Of a stretch of DNA of 7,887 bases, positions 5,636 to 7,887 are shown piece by piece; position 1 is the stretch's first letter, and every line of letters begins with the position of its first letter. The position numbers and the translations under genes were made by a program. Where the stretch lies: assembly GCA_044426355.1 (NCBI GenBank), contig JAWXUO010000067.1, positions 1-7,887 on the forward strand. Direction: 5' to 3'. The DNA is from CAYJLC01 sp044426355. Lineage in GTDB: Bacteria > Bacillota > Clostridia > Oscillospirales > Butyricicoccaceae. A model generated the notes under the pieces. It had not been told where the DNA came from and did no database searches. It saw only the letters and a list, made by a program, of their open reading frames with translations.

Positions 5636-6049
5636 ATGCCAGAAATATCAATTCTTTCAAATAAAAATATTATAATGTGTAACGCCAAAATTTATTCCGA
5701 AACTTTTGAAGCTAAAGAAATTTTTTGCGATATTTTACTCATTATGCCAGATTTTAAAATTAATAATATGAAAATTACTACAAAAATTGCTATAATATAT
5801 GGTGATGCACCTTTTTCTAATCTGCATTCAATATCTTTTAAAAAAATTATAACCTACGGTATGTCTAGCAAAAACACAGCCACAATTTCTAGCATGTGTC
5901 AAAACGATTTACTTCTTGCTATCCAACGAGAAATTACAAATATTAATGGAAATATAATTCAAATTGGCGAATATAAATCCGAAAATATTACCGAAAACCA
6001 ACTAGAAACTCTTGGTTTAACCTTGCTTTCTATGATAAACTCAAGTTAA
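5636..6049 (+). CDS. Conserved clostridial protein of unknown function
   Basis: This 137-aa cytoplasmic protein has no signal peptide or transmembrane helix. It alternates short hydrophobic strands and helices, as expected of a small alpha/beta fold. The block ITYGMSSKNTATISS (72-86) followed by IQREITNINGNIIQIGEY (97-114) matches my memory of a family found near other genes in Clostridia, and the TYG...T-SS part faintly recalls Mur-ligase C-terminal regions. It lacks an ATP-binding P-loop, so ligase activity is not suggested. GGAAAGGGG (5621-5629) gives a strong ribosome binding site 6 nt before the ATG. It lies 62 bp after the helical-protein gene on the same strand and 76 bp before the SASP gene, so read-through from the sigma-G-like promoter is possible. 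Function unknown. Confidence 0.82.
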   Translation: MPEISILSNKNIIMCNAKIYSETFEAKEIFCDILLIMPDFKINNMKITTKIAIIYGDAPFSNLHSISFKKIITYGMSSKNTATISSMCQNDLLLAIQREITNINGNIIQIGEYKSENITENQLETLGLTLLSMINSS

Positions 6050-6058
6050 AAATTACCG

Positions 6059-6088
6059 TAAATATAATTACAAATTAGGCAGATACTA
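6059..6088 (+). promoter_or_regulatory. Sigma-G promoter of the SASP gene
   Basis: TAAATA (6059-6064), 17 nt, then GATACTA (6082-6088) match the sigma-G pattern TGAATA and CATACTA with one mismatch in each hexamer or heptamer. SASP genes of this type are known sigma-G targets. The start would be near 6095, leaving a leader of about 30 nt that carries the ribosome binding site AAAGGAG (6112-6118). Confidence 0.7.
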
Positions 6089-6125
6089 TATTCGTAAACA
6101 ACAATGTTTTTAAAGGAGAATATAT

Positions 6126-6317
6126 ATGTCAAATTTAGTACCGGGTGCAAAAGATGCCCTTAGAAAATTTAAAATGGAATCAGCTAATGAATTAGGTGTA
6201 AATCTTATAGATGGTGGATATAATGGTCATTTAACAGCGAGAGAAAACGGTTCTGTCGGTGGTCAAATGGTTAAAAAAATGATTAAAGCTGTAGAAGAAA
6301 GCATGATTTCTTACTAA
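6126..6317 (+). CDS. Alpha/beta-type small acid-soluble spore protein
   Basis: These proteins coat DNA in the dormant spore, hold it in an A-like form that resists UV and heat damage, and are degraded at germination to supply amino acids. The 63-aa protein has the family layout: a first helix with the germination-protease region ESANELG (18-24), then the DNA-binding part with GHLTARENGSVGGQMVKKM (34-52). The GPR site differs from the Bacillus form (EFA-SEFG type) but keeps the flanking Glu residues. AAAGGAG lies 7 nt before the ATG, and a sigma-G promoter precedes it. It is the best evidence that the host forms endospores. The gene is monocistronic, ending at a strong hairpin. Confidence 0.96.
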   Translation: MSNLVPGAKDALRKFKMESANELGVNLIDGGYNGHLTARENGSVGGQMVKKMIKAVEESMISY

Positions 6318-6327
6318 AGCAAATTTT

Positions 6328-6356
6328 AAAACAGATTTCTTTATGAAATCTGTTTT
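6328..6356. terminator. Bidirectional terminator, SASP / transglutaminase-like gene
   Basis: A perfect 12-bp stem AAAACAGATTTC / GAAATCTGTTTT (6328-6339, 6345-6356) closes on a 5-nt loop and ends in TTTT on both strands. It lies 10 bp after the SASP stop and 5 bp after the stop of the convergent gene, so it can serve both. Confidence 0.88.
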
Positions 6357-6361
6357 ACATA

Positions 6362-7249
6362 TTATTTATCAAAAGTATGAGTTTTTTCTAATTCTCTTTC
6401 TGTAACTGCAAAGTAGGTTTCGTCACAATAATTCGCTCTATCAGGCATTGGGTCGCCAAAAGTTACATCTATATAATACCATCTACCGTCTAAATTTGCA
6501 TAACTCCAGATGTGTGGACCATTATTTGCTATACCAGTTACCCCAACACATTCTATAAGTGCCGAGTTACACAAAGCATTAAAAACAGCTGTATAGCCTT
6601 GACATATAGCTGTTCTTGTCATCAAAGCCCCATATCCCGTAAAACTATCTGAGTTCATATCGTTGTCATATTTCATATTATATGCACACCAACGATAAAA
6701 ATATTGAGCTTTTTTATAATCAGTATCGCTTTCGCTTATATCGCCACTTGCATACATTTCTGCTACTATTGAATTAATTTCTTCGAAAAATTTATCCTTT
6801 TTATAGGTTATTTGCTCATTTGCGTTATCAATATCAAAAATTTTGATAGTAAACATAATATCGCTACCTTTTGAACTTAGTTCAAAGTCTATATTTTCAT
6901 AGAAACAGCCATACTCATGATATTTTGCAACAACATCTTCAAATGCAATAGTTGCTAAATCAAAAACCGTATCTGCTTCAGCGTCAACGCTTGCTACATC
7001 TTTTAACGTACATGTGTATTCATAAATATCATTTACCATCATATATAAGATAACGTCTTCAAAATAATATACCGAAGTATACCCATTTTCTGATGGTTTT
7101 TCCACAAACGGAACATTATACATGCCCTCTACAGGCACTGACTTTTCTATAACTTCGGTTACAATTGTGTCACGTGACACATTCGAGTAGACTAACGGTG
7201 CAAGAGCAACAACTACTACCAATATGTATAAGAAGATTTTCTTCATCAT
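6362..7249 (-). CDS. Secreted transglutaminase-like protein
   Basis: The 295-aa protein starts with MMKK and a hydrophobic stretch (about 5-20), a Sec signal peptide or N-terminal anchor, followed by about 180 residues with no recognised domain. The C-terminal part is a transglutaminase-like (papain-fold) core: Cys216 in AICQGYTAVF, His246 in PHIWSYA and Asp261 in YYIDVTFGDP form the expected Cys-His-Asp triad. Bacterial members with this CQGY signature are thought to act as cysteine proteases or amidases at the cell surface; the substrate here is unknown. Two starts are possible, the ATG at 7247-7249 or the next codon (7244-7246); AGAGGGAG (7253-7260) suits either. The gene stands alone, converging on the SASP gene. 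Nothing in its promoter suggests sporulation control, so a link to spores rests only on proximity. Confidence 0.92.
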   Translation of the reverse strand: MMKKIFLYILVVVVALAPLVYSNVSRDTIVTEVIEKSVPVEGMYNVPFVEKPSENGYTSVYYFEDVILYMMVNDIYEYTCTLKDVASVDAEADTVFDLATIAFEDVVAKYHEYGCFYENIDFELSSKGSDIMFTIKIFDIDNANEQITYKKDKFFEEINSIVAEMYASGDISESDTDYKKAQYFYRWCAYNMKYDNDMNSDSFTGYGALMTRTAICQGYTAVFNALCNSALIECVGVTGIANNGPHIWSYANLDGRWYYIDVTFGDPMPDRANYCDETYFAVTERELEKTHTFDK

Positions 7250-7281
7250 TTTCTCCCTCTAAATTTATTGTTTATTTATTT

Positions 7282-7310
7282 AGTTTATCATAATTTTAAT
7301 CTAATATCAA
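7282..7310 (-). promoter_or_regulatory. Possible promoter of the transglutaminase-like gene
   Basis: On the minus strand, TTGATA (7305-7310), a 17-nt spacer and TAAACT (7282-7287) give a plausible sigma-A promoter about 30 bp before the ribosome binding site. The -10 matches only four of six bases, and the region is A/T-rich enough for chance matches. Confidence 0.4.
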
Positions 7311-7524
7311 CAAAAAATTATAATAGTTTATATAAATTAGTAAAGTTTACATATTTTTATACTTTCCAAATCGAATAAAAACTATCGCAAATATATTTTT
7401 GATACTCTTTTTAGTTGTATAAAATTTTAGTTAAATTTTTGAAATGCAATGGTATTTTTCGCTTTTTTGACAGCAATTTAAGACTTTTCGTGTTAAATTG
7501 CTCGATTTTCATCTAAAAACGCAT

Positions 7525-7561
7525 AAAGACTGCATTCCTCTTTTAGAAAAATGCAGTCTTT
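7525..7561. terminator. Terminator of the repeat-protein gene
   Basis: A perfect 12-bp stem AAAGACTGCATT / AATGCAGTCTTT (7525-7536, 7550-7561) with a 13-nt loop lies 4 bp beyond the stop codon (7566) of the anchor-encoding frame. The position supports that frame as the true end of the gene. The T tract is short on both strands (three T leftward, then ATGCGTTTTT). Confidence 0.75.
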
Positions 7562-7565
7562 TAAT

Positions 7566-7887
7566 TTAAAATTTACGTTTTTGATAGAATTTAAGTCCTA
7601 CAATACTTGCTACTAACAAAGTTGTACATACAGCTAGCATAATTATAGATTCAGAAGTTGATGTTGCTGTATTTGTTTGCCCCATCTTCCCATTCCACCC
7701 ATATTTTGCATGCCACCTTGCATACCTCCTGCGTTTGCACCCATTTGCTCTTGTCTATCAGTCATTCCAGTGTTTGCTCCTACTTGACCTTGCATATCAG
7801 TCATTCCAGTATTCGCTCCTACTTGACCTTGCATATCAGTCATTCCAGTGTTTGCTCCTACTTGACCTTGCATATCAGTCATTCCAG
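7566..7887 (-). CDS. Repeat protein with membrane anchor, frameshifted, 5'-truncated
   Basis: The gene enters from the right edge, so its start is missing. The visible N-terminal part is built of 13-residue repeats MTDMQGQVGANTG, then a Gly/Met-rich stretch (GGMQGGMQNMGGMG). That frame runs on to an unremarkable tail and stops at 7643. Another frame, open from at least 7685 to a stop at 7566, encodes MGQTNTATSTSES, a hydrophobic segment of about 18 residues and the basic end KFYQKRKF: a typical Gram-positive C-terminal anchor. One extra base between 7680 and 7691 (in AA at 7687-7688 or GGGG at 7680-7683) would join the two. So this is either a real frameshift, a sequencing error or slippage. 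The pentapeptide before the linker (MGQTN) is not LPXTG. It is probably a surface or envelope protein; its role is unknown. Confidence 0.65.
7724..7887 (-). repeat. 39-bp in-frame tandem repeats
   Basis: Units begin at 7763, 7802, 7841 and 7880 (plus-strand low ends), exactly 39 bp apart. The units at 7763-7801 and 7841-7879 are identical, and 7802-7840 differs at two silent positions. A diverged unit lies at 7724-7762 (MTDRQEQMGANAG), and the array runs off the right edge. Near identity at DNA level points to recent expansion or gene conversion. Confidence 0.93.

Larger units (their letters stand above)
7250..7565. other. Non-coding gap with two hairpins
   Basis: No coding frame is supported. 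Apart from the promoter candidate at 7282-7310 and the terminator at 7525-7561, it holds a perfect 10-bp inverted repeat AGCAATTTAA / TTAAATTGCT (7472-7481, 7493-7502, loop 11 nt). Rightward this is followed by CGATTTT; leftward no T run follows, so it is a poor terminator for the gene to its right. A TTGACA (7467-7472) overlaps its left arm but has no good -10. Confidence 0.55.

Noticed and set aside
7467..7498. A rightward promoter beginning with TTGACA in the gap before the repeat gene
   Set aside because: The only -10-like sequence (TTAAAT) is 20 nt away, and a rightward transcript would be antisense with no gene to serve.
7566..7685. An LPXTG sortase signal in the anchor segment of the repeat protein
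   Set aside because: The hydrophobic segment and basic tail fit, but the pentapeptide position reads MGQTN, with no Leu-Pro; a simple membrane anchor is equally likely.

Overview
The window looks like chromosomal DNA from a low-GC, endospore-forming Clostridia (Firmicutes), probably near the Lachnospirales, though the exact taxon cannot be fixed from this sequence. The grounds are the strong A/T bias, purine-rich AGGAG-type ribosome binding sites, a clostridial-type NifS/NifU pair, an alpha/beta-type small acid-soluble spore protein (SASP), and two promoters of sigma-G (forespore) type. No rRNA, tRNA, CRISPR array, phage gene or transposase is visible.

Layout. Positions 1-423 carry no gene. 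They hold two near-consensus leftward promoters built from the same duplicated module, which drive something highly expressed beyond the left edge, plus a rightward promoter for nifS. Positions 424-2094 are a two-gene iron-sulfur operon: cysteine desulfurase NifS, then the scaffold NifU with an unusual Cys/His/Ser tail, closed by a terminator at 2110-2144. Positions 2145-2450 are a non-coding gap with a perfect 11-bp inverted repeat around a consensus DnaA box, two looser boxes, and the leftward terminator of the next operon. Positions 2451-5074 (minus strand) are a radical SAM/SPASM protein gene followed by uvrC. Their stop and start codons share one base, and the uvrC Shine-Dalgarno lies inside the last codons of the upstream gene.

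Positions 5091-6317 (plus strand) form a sporulation-flavoured block: a 145-aa all-helical protein with a sigma-G-like promoter, a hairpin, a 137-aa protein of a conserved but uncharacterised clostridial type, then a SASP with its own sigma-G-like promoter. A strong hairpin at 6328-6356 separates the SASP from a convergent gene for a secreted transglutaminase-like protein (6362-7249, minus). After another gap with two hairpins, the right edge cuts through a minus-strand gene for a Gly/Met/Gln-rich protein with 39-bp tandem repeats. Its reading frame appears broken by one base just before a C-terminal membrane-anchor segment.

How it fits together: NifS supplies sulfur and NifU assembles clusters for Fe-S proteins; UvrC (with its own four-cysteine motif) and the radical SAM protein are possible clients. 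The central block probably acts in the developing spore. Nothing here is a clear new defence or biosynthetic system. The points most worth a second look are the sigma-G-like promoter before the 145-aa gene, the broken repeat/anchor gene at the right edge, the NifU tail, the radical SAM-uvrC coupling, and the duplicated promoter module at the left edge.
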